A stretch of DNA of 64,000 nt, taken from assembly GCA_963747715.1 (NCBI GenBank), contig CAVVGB010000009.1, forward strand, positions 62,001 through 126,000, written 5' to 3'. Made by a program: the position numbers and the translations under genes. Positions 51,538 through 59,467 of the stretch are shown here, in pieces. The stretch's first letter is position 1, and each line of letters begins with the position of its first letter. Origin of the DNA: CAVVGB01 sp963747715. Lineage in GTDB: Bacteria; Actinomycetota; Thermoleophilia; Gaiellales; Gaiellaceae. The notes beneath the pieces were generated by a model that saw nothing but the letters and a program-made list of their open reading frames with translations, had not been told where the DNA came from and did no database searches.

Positions 51538-52941
51538 TTGCTGCGCCGCCTCGCACTCGCATCCGTCGTGCTTGCCATGTCCGCCTGCTCCGTAGGGGAT
51601 TCGGACGAGGCGACGCCGACCCAGCCTCCGCCTCCGCCGCCGCGCATTCCCCCGACAGTCACCGCGGAGCCCGAGCCGCAGATGATCGTTCGCGTGCTCG
51701 ACGGAGACACGGGTCGACGCGTGCGCGAGGCCGTCGTGGACATCGGCGGCAGCTCGACGCGGTCGAACGCGCGAGGGGTGGCACGGCTCGCCGTCGAGAC
51801 GGAGGAACGTGTGCGCGCCCGTGTATCGGCCCGCCGTTACATCGAGCGCACGGTGCCGCTTCGGCTCGCGGACGGCGAAAGCAGCACCGTCCGGCTGTGG
51901 CGGCGTGACCTGCAGTGGCCGATGTACGGCGTGACTCCGGCGCGAACGCAGGCACACCCCGGAATCCGCCTGCGTCCACCGTTCCGGGTCGTGTGGAATC
52001 GCCACGTGCAGACCTTGCTCGAGTTTCCTGCGGTCGTCTGGGAGGGGGTCGCCTACGTCGCGAACCTGTCCGGCCACGTCTTCGCCCTCGACATGCGGAA
52101 CGGGCGCGTCCTCTGGCGCAAGCGCATTGGCACAGTGAGCGCCGCCTCTCCCGCGATTGATCCCGTGCGCCGGCAGCTCGTCGTGGCCATGAAGGAACCG
52201 GGCCACGTCTCCATGGTCTCGATGAAGACCGGCAAGGTGAGATGGCGGTACGACACAGGGCGCGCGGAGCCCTCACCCGTCGTCATCGGAGACATGGCCT
52301 ACGTCGCCGACGAGGGAGGAAGGGTGTACGCCGTCGACCTGAAGCGGCGCAAGTCCCGCTGGGTCTTCTCAGGGGCTGCCAAGATCACGTCGAGCCCGAC
52401 CATCGTGGGCCAGCGCCTGTACATCGGCGACTACGCGGGCCGGGTCCACGCGCTGAACGTGCGCACGGGGCGCCGTCTGTGGACCGGAAGTGCGGGAACA
52501 CGCGTGTACGGGACCGTCGCCGTTGCGCAGGGACGTGTCTTCGCGCCTTCCGTCTTCTCGGGGCTCTCGGCCCTCTCGGCGGCGAACGGACGGCTCCTGT
52601 GGCGCATCCCGAGCGGCAGCTACATGTACTCGTCTCCGGCGTACTACCGAGGCCGCGTGTACGTCGGCAACTACGCCGGCGTGGTGTCGGCCGTCGATGC
52701 ACGTTCCGGGCGCATCCTCTGGCAGCGCCGGCCCGGAGGGTCCGTGTCGGGCGCGATCCAGGTCGTTGCGGGAGTCGTGTACGCAGCGAGCTTCAACAAG
52801 CGCATCACGGCGTGGCACTGGCGTTCGGGCCGAACGTTGTGGACGTTCCCGCGTGGTCGGTACGTGCCCGTCTCGGGCAATGGCGGGCGCCTTCTCATGC
52901 ACGGCGTCGATCGCCTCTGGGCCGTGAAGCCCAAGCGCTAG
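51538..52941 (+). CDS. Lipoprotein with PQQ-like beta-propeller
   Basis: 467-aa exported protein. The signal ends in a lipobox (LAMSAC). A proline-rich linker (residues about 28-40) precedes a small carboxypeptidase-regulatory-like beta domain (VRVLDGDTGRRVREAVVDIGG), and a seven- or eight-bladed PQQ-type propeller follows with repeats such as GHVFALDMRNGRVLWRK, GRVYAVDLKRRKSRWVF, GRVHALNVRTGRRLWTG and GVVSAVDARSGRILWQR. The propeller lacks calcium/PQQ catalytic residues recognisable by eye; a scaffold similar to BamB is more likely. TTG start. Confidence 0.88.
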   Translation: MLRRLALASVVLAMSACSVGDSDEATPTQPPPPPPRIPPTVTAEPEPQMIVRVLDGDTGRRVREAVVDIGGSSTRSNARGVARLAVETEERVRARVSARRYIERTVPLRLADGESSTVRLWRRDLQWPMYGVTPARTQAHPGIRLRPPFRVVWNRHVQTLLEFPAVVWEGVAYVANLSGHVFALDMRNGRVLWRKRIGTVSAASPAIDPVRRQLVVAMKEPGHVSMVSMKTGKVRWRYDTGRAEPSPVVIGDMAYVADEGGRVYAVDLKRRKSRWVFSGAAKITSSPTIVGQRLYIGDYAGRVHALNVRTGRRLWTGSAGTRVYGTVAVAQGRVFAPSVFSGLSALSAANGRLLWRIPSGSYMYSSPAYYRGRVYVGNYAGVVSAVDARSGRILWQRRPGGSVSGAIQVVAGVVYAASFNKRITAWHWRSGRTLWTFPRGRYVPVSGNGGRLLMHGVDRLWAVKPKR

Positions 52942-52993
52942 CTCAGCGCCGCCGTACGAGCGCGAAGCGGGCCGGGGGAGAGGTGAGCCTGGC

Positions 52994-53488
52994 TCAGCGG
53001 CTGACGTTCGCCTCCTCGCCCGCGTGGGCTCTTCTGATCTCCGCGATGTCGAGCTTGCGCATCGACAGCATGGCCTCCGTCGCCCGCTTGGCCTTCTGCG
53101 GGTCCGGGTCGCTGATCAACTCGAGGAGGCCTTCCGGGATGACTTGCCAGGACACGCCGTACTTGTCCTTGAGCCAGCCGCACACGCTCTCCTCGCCTTC
53201 CTCGGTCAGCGTGTTCCAGTAGTGGTCGACCTCGTCCTGGTCCTTGCAGAACATCTGGAACGAAATCGCCTCGTTGAACTTGAACTCGGGCCCGCCGTTC
53301 AGGCCGACGAACTTCTCGCCGTTCATCTCGAACTCGACGGCCACGACCGACCCGGGGACACCCGGGCCCGCCTCCGAGTAGCGGCCGATCTCACCGATCT
53401 TCGACTTCGGGAAGATCGAGGTGTAGTACTCGGCCGCCTCTTCGGCCTGCCCGTCGAACCACAGGCACGTGGTGAATCTGTCTCTCAT
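52994..53488 (-). CDS. VOC/PhnB-like protein (glyoxalase superfamily)
   Basis: 164-aa protein of the 3-demethylubiquinone-methyltransferase-like/PhnB family. The N-terminal MRDRFTTCLWFDGQAEEAAEYYTSIFP, EFEMNGEKFVGLNGGPEFKFNEAISF, and GVSWQVIPEGLLEL are diagnostic. It forms beta-alpha-beta-beta-beta modules; function is unknown. The start was set by a GGGAGG Shine-Dalgarno at good spacing; the longer frame is antisense to the TfoX-like gene. Confidence 0.88.
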   Translation of the reverse strand: MRDRFTTCLWFDGQAEEAAEYYTSIFPKSKIGEIGRYSEAGPGVPGSVVAVEFEMNGEKFVGLNGGPEFKFNEAISFQMFCKDQDEVDHYWNTLTEEGEESVCGWLKDKYGVSWQVIPEGLLELISDPDPQKAKRATEAMLSMRKLDIAEIRRAHAGEEANVSR

Positions 53489-53551
53489 CTCAGCCTCCCT
53501 CGCAGGTTTCGTCTTCTGAATAGACGCCGCTCGCGTCCGGAAATCATCGCT

Positions 53552-53557
53552 TACGAT
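53552..53557 (+). promoter_or_regulatory. -10 box TACGAT for leaderless TfoX-like gene
   Basis: TACGAT ends 7 nt before GTG 53565 with no Shine-Dalgarno. Confidence 0.5.
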
Positions 53558-53564
53558 CGAGGGT

Positions 53565-53900
53565 GTGGCGTACGACGAGGAGTTGGCCGATCGCATCCGG
53601 GAGCTCATCGGCCGTGAGCCGAAACTGACGGAAAAGAAGATGTTCGGCGGCCTCGCCTTTCTCGTCGGCGGAAACATGGCGATCGGCGCGAGCGGCCAGG
53701 GCGGAATCCTCGTGCACGTCGACCCGGCCGGGGCGGAAAGGCTCGTCGAGAAGACGGAGGCCCGCTACATGGAGATGCGCGGACGCACGATGAAGGGCTG
53801 GCTCCGCGTTGCGCCCGAGCACCTGCGAACGAAGCGTCAGCTCGCCAAGTGGGTGGATCTGGGCGTGGGCTTTGCTCGTTCACTGCCGGCGAAGCGCTGA
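53565..53900 (+). CDS. TfoX/Sxy N-terminal domain protein
   Basis: 111-aa protein equal to the TfoX N-terminal domain: YDEELADRIRELIG, LTEKKMFGGLAFLVGGNMAIGA and GRTMKGWLRV. It lacks the C-terminal helical domain of competence regulators; stand-alone copies are widespread in actinobacteria with unknown function, so no competence role is inferred. Confidence 0.88.
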   Translation: MAYDEELADRIRELIGREPKLTEKKMFGGLAFLVGGNMAIGASGQGGILVHVDPAGAERLVEKTEARYMEMRGRTMKGWLRVAPEHLRTKRQLAKWVDLGVGFARSLPAKR

Positions 53901-53908
53901 GGGCCGAG

Positions 53909-54466
53909 ATGGGCAAGCTCATCTACGTCGCGATCCAGTCGCTGGACGGCTACATCGAGGACGCCCAGGGCACGTTCGACTGGGGCGAGCCGGATGAAGA
54001 GGTCCACACGTTCGTCAACGACCTCGTGCGACCGGTCGGGACCTACCTGTACGGGCGTCGGCTGTACGAAGTCATGACGTACTGGGAGACCGTGGCCCTG
54101 GAGGGACAACCGCGCTACATCAACGACTTTGCGGCGCTGTGGCAGGCGGCCGACAAAGTGGTGTACTCGCGCACCCTGGGGGCCCCTTTCACGGCCAAGA
54201 CCCAACTCGAGCGAGACTTCGACGCCGAAGGCGTCCGACGCATGAAGGCGGAGGCCGGGCGGGATCTCACCGTTGGCGGGCCCGCGCTCGCCGCGCACGC
54301 CTTTCAGGCAGGGCTGGTCGACGAGCTTCATCTCCTCGTGGTCCCTGTGGTCGTGGGAGGCGGTAAGCCGTCTCTTCCCGACGATGTCCGCCTGGAGCTG
54401 GAGCTGGCGGGCGAACGCTGCTTCGGCAACGGAACGGTCTTCCTTCGCTATCGCGTGCGGGCGTAG
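53909..54466 (+). CDS. Dihydrofolate reductase family protein (RibD C-terminal domain)
   Basis: 185-aa DHFR-like/RibD-C reductase. MGKLIYVAIQSLDGYIED is the family N-terminus, YLYGRRLYEVMTYW contacts NADPH, LTVGGPALAAHAFQAGLVDELHLLVVPVVVGGG is the conserved C-terminal core. These proteins rarely reduce dihydrofolate; many reduce pterin- or flavin-like compounds. It follows the TfoX-like gene by 8 nt. Confidence 0.9.
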   Translation: MGKLIYVAIQSLDGYIEDAQGTFDWGEPDEEVHTFVNDLVRPVGTYLYGRRLYEVMTYWETVALEGQPRYINDFAALWQAADKVVYSRTLGAPFTAKTQLERDFDAEGVRRMKAEAGRDLTVGGPALAAHAFQAGLVDELHLLVVPVVVGGGKPSLPDDVRLELELAGERCFGNGTVFLRYRVRA

Positions 54467-54482
54467 CGGCCGACCGGATCTG

Positions 54483-54965
54483 TCAATCGAGCGACACACG
54501 CTCGCTGCGATCGACGCCCGAGCCACGGTCCGGATCCCGGCCCGGGATCAGAAGCCAGTGCTCCGAAACGGTCGCGCGATAGAGCCGGAAGAGTGCCGGT
54601 TGTTGTACGTCGCTGAGTGCGAAAGCACGACCGATGTCACGTCGGGAGACGCGGTCGAAGACCTCGAGACCCGCTTCGAGCTCAGCCTCCGTGAGCTCCT
54701 TGGCCATGCCTTTCATGTACACGGCCTGCGCGCCGCCCACCGGGACGGACGAGTCGAAGATGGCGATCGCAACCTCGGGACGAGCGGCGAGGTTTCGCGA
54801 GTGCTTCGCGTCGGGCGACGAGACCCAGTGGAAGTTCCGGAAGTCCACGGCCGCAAACCACACGGGCGAGACCCATGGATGCCCGGCCTCGTCAGCCGTG
54901 CCGAGCGCCATGTACCGGTTGGCGTCGATCACGCTTCGGGCGACCGAGGCGGGCTCAGGAGCCAT
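54483..54965 (-). CDS. Pyridoxamine 5'-phosphate oxidase family protein
   Basis: 160-aa split-barrel flavoprotein. RYMALGTADEAGHPWVSPVWFA is the typical FMN-binding strand pair, and FHWVSSPDAKHSRNLAARPEVAIAIFD contains the conserved S-x-K-x-R-N segment. May bind FMN or F420; specificity is not visible. Its ATG overlaps the end of the next upstream gene by 11 bp. Confidence 0.85.
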   Translation of the reverse strand: MAPEPASVARSVIDANRYMALGTADEAGHPWVSPVWFAAVDFRNFHWVSSPDAKHSRNLAARPEVAIAIFDSSVPVGGAQAVYMKGMAKELTEAELEAGLEVFDRVSRRDIGRAFALSDVQQPALFRLYRATVSEHWLLIPGRDPDRGSGVDRSERVSLD

Positions 54966-55422
54966 GGACTCGGCGGTACGTGATCTGGAGGTCGTCCTGC
55001 CACGTCTCGTCGTCGTGCGAGATCTGCGATCGCCCCTCCATCGTCTTGTCATCGTCTTCGAACGTGAACGTGAGTCGTTGCGAGAACGCCGGCGCCTCAC
55101 GTCCGGTCTCCGGCACGTCACTTCCGGCCGCGTTCCGCGTGATTTCCCACCCGTCGCCGGTGACGCGGAGCTCGTAGATCCTGTGGACGCCGCGCGAGTC
55201 GAAGTAGTGCCACTGGAGACCGCCGGTCTCGCCGATGATCGATATCGAATCGGGGAAGTCGGGGTGGTCGGCGCGTGAGCGGAAGATCAGAAACCGCTCC
55301 CCTTCGAGCAACTGCACTTCGGCGGTTCCGCTGACCATCGTTCCTGGGAGGGCCGGATGAGTCGCTTTGGTGGTCCATGCACCGACCAGCCGCAGGGCGA
55401 GTCGTTCGAGATCGGCGCTCAC
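54955..55422 (-). CDS. Hypothetical DUF1579-like beta-barrel protein
   Basis: 155-aa protein. LERLALRLVGAWTTKATHPALPGTMVSG, FLIFRSRADHPDFPDSISIIG, and SQRLTFTFEDDDKTMEGR suggest a lipocalin/FABP-like barrel (residual family similarity only). GTG start 55422 lies 20 nt after the preceding gene; the upstream extension is Arg-rich. Function unknown. Confidence 0.7.
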   Translation of the reverse strand: MSADLERLALRLVGAWTTKATHPALPGTMVSGTAEVQLLEGERFLIFRSRADHPDFPDSISIIGETGGLQWHYFDSRGVHRIYELRVTGDGWEITRNAAGSDVPETGREAPAFSQRLTFTFEDDDKTMEGRSQISHDDETWQDDLQITYRRVHGS

Positions 55423-55441
55423 GTGGCCAGGATGAGCCGCT

Positions 55442-56011
55442 TCATCTCGCTCGCTCGTAGACCAGGACCAGCACGCCGTCGGGCCCCACCGGCTTCGCCT
55501 CGGTGAGCCGCCAGTCCGTCTTATCGGTCGTCTCACCGAACAGCCGCCGCCCGGTTCCGAGGATCACCGGGAACACCATCAGGTGGAGCTCGTCGACCAA
55601 GTCGTGCTCCAGCAGCGTGTGCACGAGACGGAGGCTCCCCGGCGTCTGGAGGATCCCTTCGATCTCCTTCTTCAGTCTCGTGGCCTCCTTGACGACGTCG
55701 CCCTTGACGACCGTGGTGTTGTTCCACTCGGGATCCTCGAGCGTCGACGAGACGACGTACTTGGGCATCGCGTTGAACTTGTCGGCGAATTCGCCTTCGC
55801 GATCCGGCCACGCCCCGGCGAAGCTCTCGTACGTCACGCGACCGAGCAGCAGCGCCTCGGTCTCGAGCGTCTCGTCGAGCTTGAACTGATTCCCGTCCTC
55901 GCCGCGGTCGAATTCGAAGCTCCAGCCCGGATACTTGAATTCCTCGCCGCCAGGCGCTTGCATGACACCGTCGAGCGACACGAACTCGGTGACGACCAGC
56001 TTGCCCATCAC
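55442..56011 (-). CDS. Dihydrofolate reductase family protein (RibD C-terminal domain)
   Basis: 189-aa second RibD-C paralogue: GKLVVTEFVSLDGVMQAPGG, LLLGRVTYESFAGAWP, PKYVVSSTLEDPEWNNT and LVDELHLMVFPVILGTGRRLF. A GGAGG ribosome site precedes the double ATG. It is first of a three-gene minus-strand set with the lipocalin-like and PNPOx-like genes. Confidence 0.92.
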   Translation of the reverse strand: MMGKLVVTEFVSLDGVMQAPGGEEFKYPGWSFEFDRGEDGNQFKLDETLETEALLLGRVTYESFAGAWPDREGEFADKFNAMPKYVVSSTLEDPEWNNTTVVKGDVVKEATRLKKEIEGILQTPGSLRLVHTLLEHDLVDELHLMVFPVILGTGRRLFGETTDKTDWRLTEAKPVGPDGVLVLVYERAR

Positions 56012-56070
56012 GCCTCCTTTGTTGCGGGTTCAGCGCTACGACTCTCGGAGAGAGCTGAACTCATCGCGCT

Positions 56071-56538
56071 TTAGCTCACCGCTTTTTTCACCAGAGCGGC
56101 GAGCTTCTTCTCGTCGTCAGCGGTCAGTTCCTTCAGCGCGAAGTACGTCGGCCACATGGCGCCTGCGTCGAGGTTCGCCTCGTCGGTGAACCCGATCGTC
56201 GCGTACCTGGACTTGAACTTGTGCGCGCTCTGGAAGAAGCAGAGCACCTTGTCACCCTTGGCGTACGCGGGCATTCCGTACCAGGTCTTCGGCATCAGGG
56301 CCGGCGCGTTGGCTTTGACGATCTCATGCACCCGCGTGGCCATCTTGCGATCGGCCGGCGGCATCTCCGCGACCTTCGCGAGGAGGGTTTTTTCCCCGTC
56401 CGCAGCGCGCGCCTCCGCCTTCAGTTCCTGCGCCCGCTCCTTCATCGCGGCGCGCTCCTCGGCCGAGAAACCCTTGGACTTCTTATTGGTCGCGCTGGTG
56501 CGCATTCGGGACTTCTGTGTGGCTTTCTTCGCGCTCAT
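56071..56538 (-). CDS. DUF1801-like protein with basic N-terminus
   Basis: 155-aa protein. A Lys/Arg/Ser-rich N-terminus (MSAKKATQKSRMRTSATNKKS) and a charged helix precede a YdhG/DUF1801-type domain: MATRVHEIVKANAPALMPKTWYGMPAYAKGDKVLCFFQSAHKFKSRYATIGF. The start was set at the ATG after AGGAGG. Role unknown. Confidence 0.85.
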   Translation of the reverse strand: MSAKKATQKSRMRTSATNKKSKGFSAEERAAMKERAQELKAEARAADGEKTLLAKVAEMPPADRKMATRVHEIVKANAPALMPKTWYGMPAYAKGDKVLCFFQSAHKFKSRYATIGFTDEANLDAGAMWPTYFALKELTADDEKKLAALVKKAVS

Positions 56539-56641
56539 CGTTTCCTCCTGGTCGTGGTTGGACGAGGCCCAAGCCGCGACCATAGCTCGCTTCAGTTCAG
56601 AGAAGGCGCAAAGGGCGGCGTTCCGCGAAAACGGGTGAACA

Positions 56642-56714
56642 AGCCCTCTTCCGGACTCGAACCGGAGACCCCCTCCTTACCATGGAGGTGCTCTACCAAC
56701 TGAGCTAAGAGGGC
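56642..56714 (-). tRNA. tRNA-Thr (anticodon GGT)
   Basis: Cloverleaf on the minus strand: acceptor GCCCTCT paired with AGAGGGC, D arm with GCTCAGTTGGTAGAGC, anticodon stem CCTCC/GGAGG around loop ATGGTAA (anticodon GGT), T arm GGTTCGAGTCC. The CCA end is not encoded. The gene separates the DUF1801-like gene from the plus-strand envelope cluster. Confidence 0.97.
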
Positions 56715-56769
56715 GTCTGTCCATCGTAGCCCGGGTTTGGCGGGTGCGCTCTTCGGTGAACTACTAAGA

Positions 56770-56898
56770 GTGCTGAGGAAAGCGCTCTGGACCGGTTTGT
56801 ACGCGAGTTTGGGCGCCGCCGCGACCATGGTTGCGCGCCGTCTGGCATCCAAGATCTGGCGCGTCGCCACCGGCGAGCAGCCGCCGGCGAAGAAATGA
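56770..56898 (+). CDS. DUF4235-like small membrane protein, 42 aa
   Basis: A short frame opening with GTG and ending in ATGA overlap with the next gene. The sequence RKALWTGLYASLGAAATMV has a hydrophobic segment, and the tail SKIWRVATGEQPPAKK matches the typical end of DUF4235 proteins, which are usually about twice as long. The start of translation is uncertain; the coupling supports it as first gene of the holin-like cluster. Confidence 0.6.
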   Translation: MLRKALWTGLYASLGAAATMVARRLASKIWRVATGEQPPAKK

Positions 56899-57248
56899 CG
56901 CGTGCGGACGCTGCAGTCGAGCGGGGGGCTGAAGGCCTGCAGAGGCTCTCGCGCCGCGCTGCCCACGCAGGTGGGCTGCGCGCGAAGCTCGCGCCCTCCC
57001 TCGCCGAGGACGCCGCCTTCCTGCGCAAGCTCAAGCCGAGCCTGATTGTGGCCCGGGCGCGCGGCGAGGCGCCGACCGACCAGGTCCCCGGCGAGTCCGT
57101 CGTGCGCCCGTCCGGCCCCCAGCACGGCAAGCGTCCGAAGCAAAACGGCGGCCCGAGCCCGCTGCTGATCGTCGTGGCCGCCGGCGCCGCGGGCGTCCTG
57201 CTCGCGAAGCTCATCGACTGGAGAGGGCATGCACACCCAAGAGACTGA
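56895..57248 (+). CDS. Hypothetical single-pass membrane protein
   Basis: 117 aa; a basic amphipathic N-terminal region (RGAEGLQRLSRRAAHAGGLR), a Pro/Gly/Lys linker, and one C-terminal helix (LLIVVAAGAAGVLLAKLIDW). Overlaps its neighbours at both ends. Unknown function; position suggests it is part of the envelope module with the holin-like and DUF3618 proteins. Confidence 0.7.
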   Translation: MTRADAAVERGAEGLQRLSRRAAHAGGLRAKLAPSLAEDAAFLRKLKPSLIVARARGEAPTDQVPGESVVRPSGPQHGKRPKQNGGPSPLLIVVAAGAAGVLLAKLIDWRGHAHPRD

Positions 57249-57630
57249 GCGCAAGGGCGTGGGCCCCGCCGTCAAGGAAGTCGCCGAGCATGCGAGCGCG
57301 CTTGCCCGGCTCGAGATGGAGCTCGCGAGCCTCGAGCTCAAGAGCAAGGTCGCTGCGCTCGGCATGGGCGTGGGGCTGGGCATCGGGGCGGGAGTCTTTC
57401 TTCTCTTCGCGCTCGGATTTGGTCTCGCCGCAGGCGCTGCTGCCCTCGCGCTCGTCCTGCCGACGTGGGCCGCTCTCCTCATCGTGTTCGGCGCGCTTCT
57501 CCTAGTCACCCTCGTGCTCGCGCTCCTCGCGGTGCGCGCGATCAAGAAGGGCACGCCGCCCGTTCCCGAGCAGGCTGTTGCCGAAGCGAAGCTGACGACG
57601 GAGGCGATCAAGGCGAATGGCTCGCACTAA
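57229..57630 (+). CDS. Actinobacterial holin-like (Phage_holin_3_6 type) membrane protein
   Basis: 133 aa. A charged helix (HASALARLEMELASLELKSK) precedes two hydrophobic hairpin helices, GMGVGLGIGAGVFLLFALGFG and LVLPTWAALLIVFGALLLVTLVLALLA. Despite the family name, such proteins are chromosomal in many actinobacteria and occur with DUF3618; no phage genes are nearby. Confidence 0.85.
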   Translation: MHTQETERKGVGPAVKEVAEHASALARLEMELASLELKSKVAALGMGVGLGIGAGVFLLFALGFGLAAGAAALALVLPTWAALLIVFGALLLVTLVLALLAVRAIKKGTPPVPEQAVAEAKLTTEAIKANGSH

Positions 57631-57904
57631 CACCCGCAAGACCGAGGACGTTCGGCGCGACATCGCTGTCGAGCGCGAGCAGCTCGCAGACGCGGTCGAA
57701 GACTTGCGCGCGGGCATCGGCGAGGCCACGGACGTCAGCGCCAGGCTCCGCGAGCGGCTTCCGGTGGTCGCGGCCGGCGCGCTCGCGACGGGCTTCGTCG
57801 TTGCCGGCGGCATCGGCGCGACGATGCGGCTGTTCTTCAGAAAGGGACGAGAAGGGAAGACGAAGGCCCGCATGGGCCCGTTTTCGTTCGTCGACCGGCG
57901 CTAG
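57617..57904 (+). CDS. DUF3618 family membrane protein
   Basis: 95 aa. Family signature TEDVRRDIAVEREQLADAVEDLRAGIG, a helix forming a coiled coil, then one transmembrane segment (LPVVAAGALATGFVVAGGIGA) and a basic tail. Overlaps the holin-like gene by 14 bp. Confidence 0.85.
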   Translation: MARTNTRKTEDVRRDIAVEREQLADAVEDLRAGIGEATDVSARLRERLPVVAAGALATGFVVAGGIGATMRLFFRKGREGKTKARMGPFSFVDRR

Positions 57905-57933
57905 ACGCCGGCGCACGCAGGAAAGGAGAAAAC

Positions 57934-58344
57934 ATGGGGCAGGTACGAGACGTCATGACGAGCAACCCGACGACCTGCGAGCCCACGGCCACGTTGGTCG
58001 ATGCAGCGAAGGTCATGGCTCGTGAGGACGTCGGGCCGGTGCCGATCGTCGAGGGTGGCAAGCTGGTCGGCCTCGTGACCGACCGCGACATCATCATTCG
58101 CGCGGTTGCGGAAGGCCGCGACGTCACCAGCACCACGGTGCGGGACGTGGCATCGAAGGATCTCGTCACGGTTACAGCGGACGAGGACCTCGACCGAGCG
58201 CTGCAGCTGATGGCGCAGCACCAGGTTCGCCGGATCCCGGTCGTTGAAGGCGACCGCGTCGTCGGAATCGTCTCTCAGGCGGACGTCGCTCGCGCGGCGG
58301 ACGACGAGAAGACCGGCGAAGTCGTCCAGCAGATCTCGGCGTAA
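57934..58344 (+). CDS. CBS-domain pair protein
   Basis: 136 aa containing two CBS motifs forming a Bateman module: VRDVMTSNPTTCEPTATLVDA...VGLVTDRDIIIRAV and VRDVASKDLVTVTADEDLDRAL...VGIVSQADVARAA. These bind adenine nucleotides and sense energy status; stand-alone copies are typical of stress responses. AGGAG lies before the ATG. Confidence 0.95.
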   Translation: MGQVRDVMTSNPTTCEPTATLVDAAKVMAREDVGPVPIVEGGKLVGLVTDRDIIIRAVAEGRDVTSTTVRDVASKDLVTVTADEDLDRALQLMAQHQVRRIPVVEGDRVVGIVSQADVARAADDEKTGEVVQQISA

Positions 58345-58363
58345 GACGGCTCTGCGGCCGTGA

Positions 58364-58393
58364 GCGCGAGGCGGGCTTCGGCCCGCCTCGCGC
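58364..58393. terminator. Strong bidirectional terminator hairpin
   Basis: GCGCGAGGCGGGC-TTCG-GCCCGCCTCGCGC forms a 13-bp perfect stem with a stable UUCG tetraloop, between the convergent CBS and BON genes, followed by ATTTCT on the plus strand. The best intrinsic terminator of the window. Confidence 0.85.
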
Positions 58394-58402
58394 ATTTCTG
58401 GG

Positions 58403-58867
58403 CTATCTCGCCTTGCCCTTTGCGGCGGGCGAAGGCGAGCCCGGAAGGTGGAGCAGGTTCTCGACTTCGCGGACGCCCTGCACCTTGCGGGCGCGGCCTT
58501 CGAGGTCCTTGATGATCTCGGGCCGCTCGACCTCGCCACGGAGGAAGACGATCCCGTTCTCGACGTTCACGTCGACCTGGCCCTTGGGGGCGTCCTCGGG
58601 CCGGAAGATCTCGGTCTCGACCTTGCGCGCGAGCGTGACGTCGTCGGGCTGCGGCTTCTCCTCCTCGCGGAGGTGCGTGGCCTTCTGCTTCAGCCCGGAG
58701 GCCTGCGAGCCGACGGCGCGGCCCGCCCCCTCGGCCTTGCGGCCGCCCTGGCGGAAGAAGGCAAGCGTGCGGTCACGGGTCATGTTGCGCCGGCGGGCGC
58801 CGTTCTGCGGGTCGAAGAAGTAGGCAAGTGCCGCTCCGATCCCGGCGAGCAGTAGGAATGGCTTCAT
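58403..58867 (-). CDS. BON-domain protein with N-terminal membrane segment
   Basis: 154 aa. The short hydrophobic start KPFLLLAGIGAALAYFFDPQNGARRRN is a common YtxH-like anchor ending with the DP-x-x-G-x-RR motif. The C-terminal BON domain (about residues 80-145) has LARKVETEIF, VDVNVENGIVFLRGEVERPE and VREVENLLHLPG. BON domains bind phospholipid membranes. Stress cluster member, convergent with the CBS gene. Confidence 0.88.
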   Translation of the reverse strand: MKPFLLLAGIGAALAYFFDPQNGARRRNMTRDRTLAFFRQGGRKAEGAGRAVGSQASGLKQKATHLREEEKPQPDDVTLARKVETEIFRPEDAPKGQVDVNVENGIVFLRGEVERPEIIKDLEGRARKVQGVREVENLLHLPGSPSPAAKGKAR

Positions 58868-58878
58868 CAGCTAGCTCC

Positions 58879-59367
58879 TCACTTTGTTTCCCGTACGCGT
58901 ACCCGCGAGCCTAAGGCACTAACGTCGGAAGTGCGGAGCGGCTTTCCTAGTCGCTCCACCAGCCCGGGCGCCATGTCCGCGTCCAAGGGATCCTCGCCCG
59001 CCCCGAAGGCGAGGTATTCGACCCCTTCGGGGCCAGCCTCCATGTTTCTCATCGTGTCCTCGTCGAACCTGATCGCATCCCACTGCCCGAGCTCGACGAT
59101 CTCGTCGTCCACCTTGACCCGCGCCGAGCCGCGCACGACGACGTAGATCTCCTCCTGGTGCTCGTGCTTGTGGCCGAACGGAATCCGGAAGTTGGGGGCG
59201 AGCTTCATCAGCGACATGCCCAGCGTCTTGCCTTCCAGCGCCGTGCGGGCGAACCGCGCCTCCATCTCCGCCGGCATGTTGAATTTCGGCGCCTGATTCT
59301 CCACGTCCCACAGGTGTGTCTTCGTGTAGGGCATGAAGCGATTCTGAGCAGAAGCCGTCGTGGACAA
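58879..59367 (-). CDS. Cupin-domain protein
   Basis: 162-aa single cupin. Motif 1 is FGHKHEHQEEIYVVVRGSARV (metal histidines and Glu), motif 2 is the later DAIRFDEDTMRNMEAG, where the canonical His is replaced by Arg/Asn, so metal binding is perhaps altered. Translation may start at the second Met (MPYTKTHLW). Catalytic role unknown. Confidence 0.8.
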   Translation of the reverse strand: MSTTASAQNRFMPYTKTHLWDVENQAPKFNMPAEMEARFARTALEGKTLGMSLMKLAPNFRIPFGHKHEHQEEIYVVVRGSARVKVDDEIVELGQWDAIRFDEDTMRNMEAGPEGVEYLAFGAGEDPLDADMAPGLVERLGKPLRTSDVSALGSRVRVRETK

Positions 59368-59467
59368 ACCTGGAGCCCGGGCAGCCCCTAATTCTCGGAA
59401 CTATGCCTCGATTGACACGAATTGGCCCGTCCTTCAGACTCGCCTTCCATCGACGCTAGGAGGAGTC

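Noticed and set aside
53565..53900. Competence regulator Sxy/TfoX
   Set aside because: Only the N-terminal domain is present; such proteins are common outside competence, and no uptake genes adjoin it.
57229..57630. Phage holin, hence prophage remnant
   Set aside because: No phage structural, integrase or lysis genes nearby; this family is chromosomal and paired with DUF3618 in actinobacteria.
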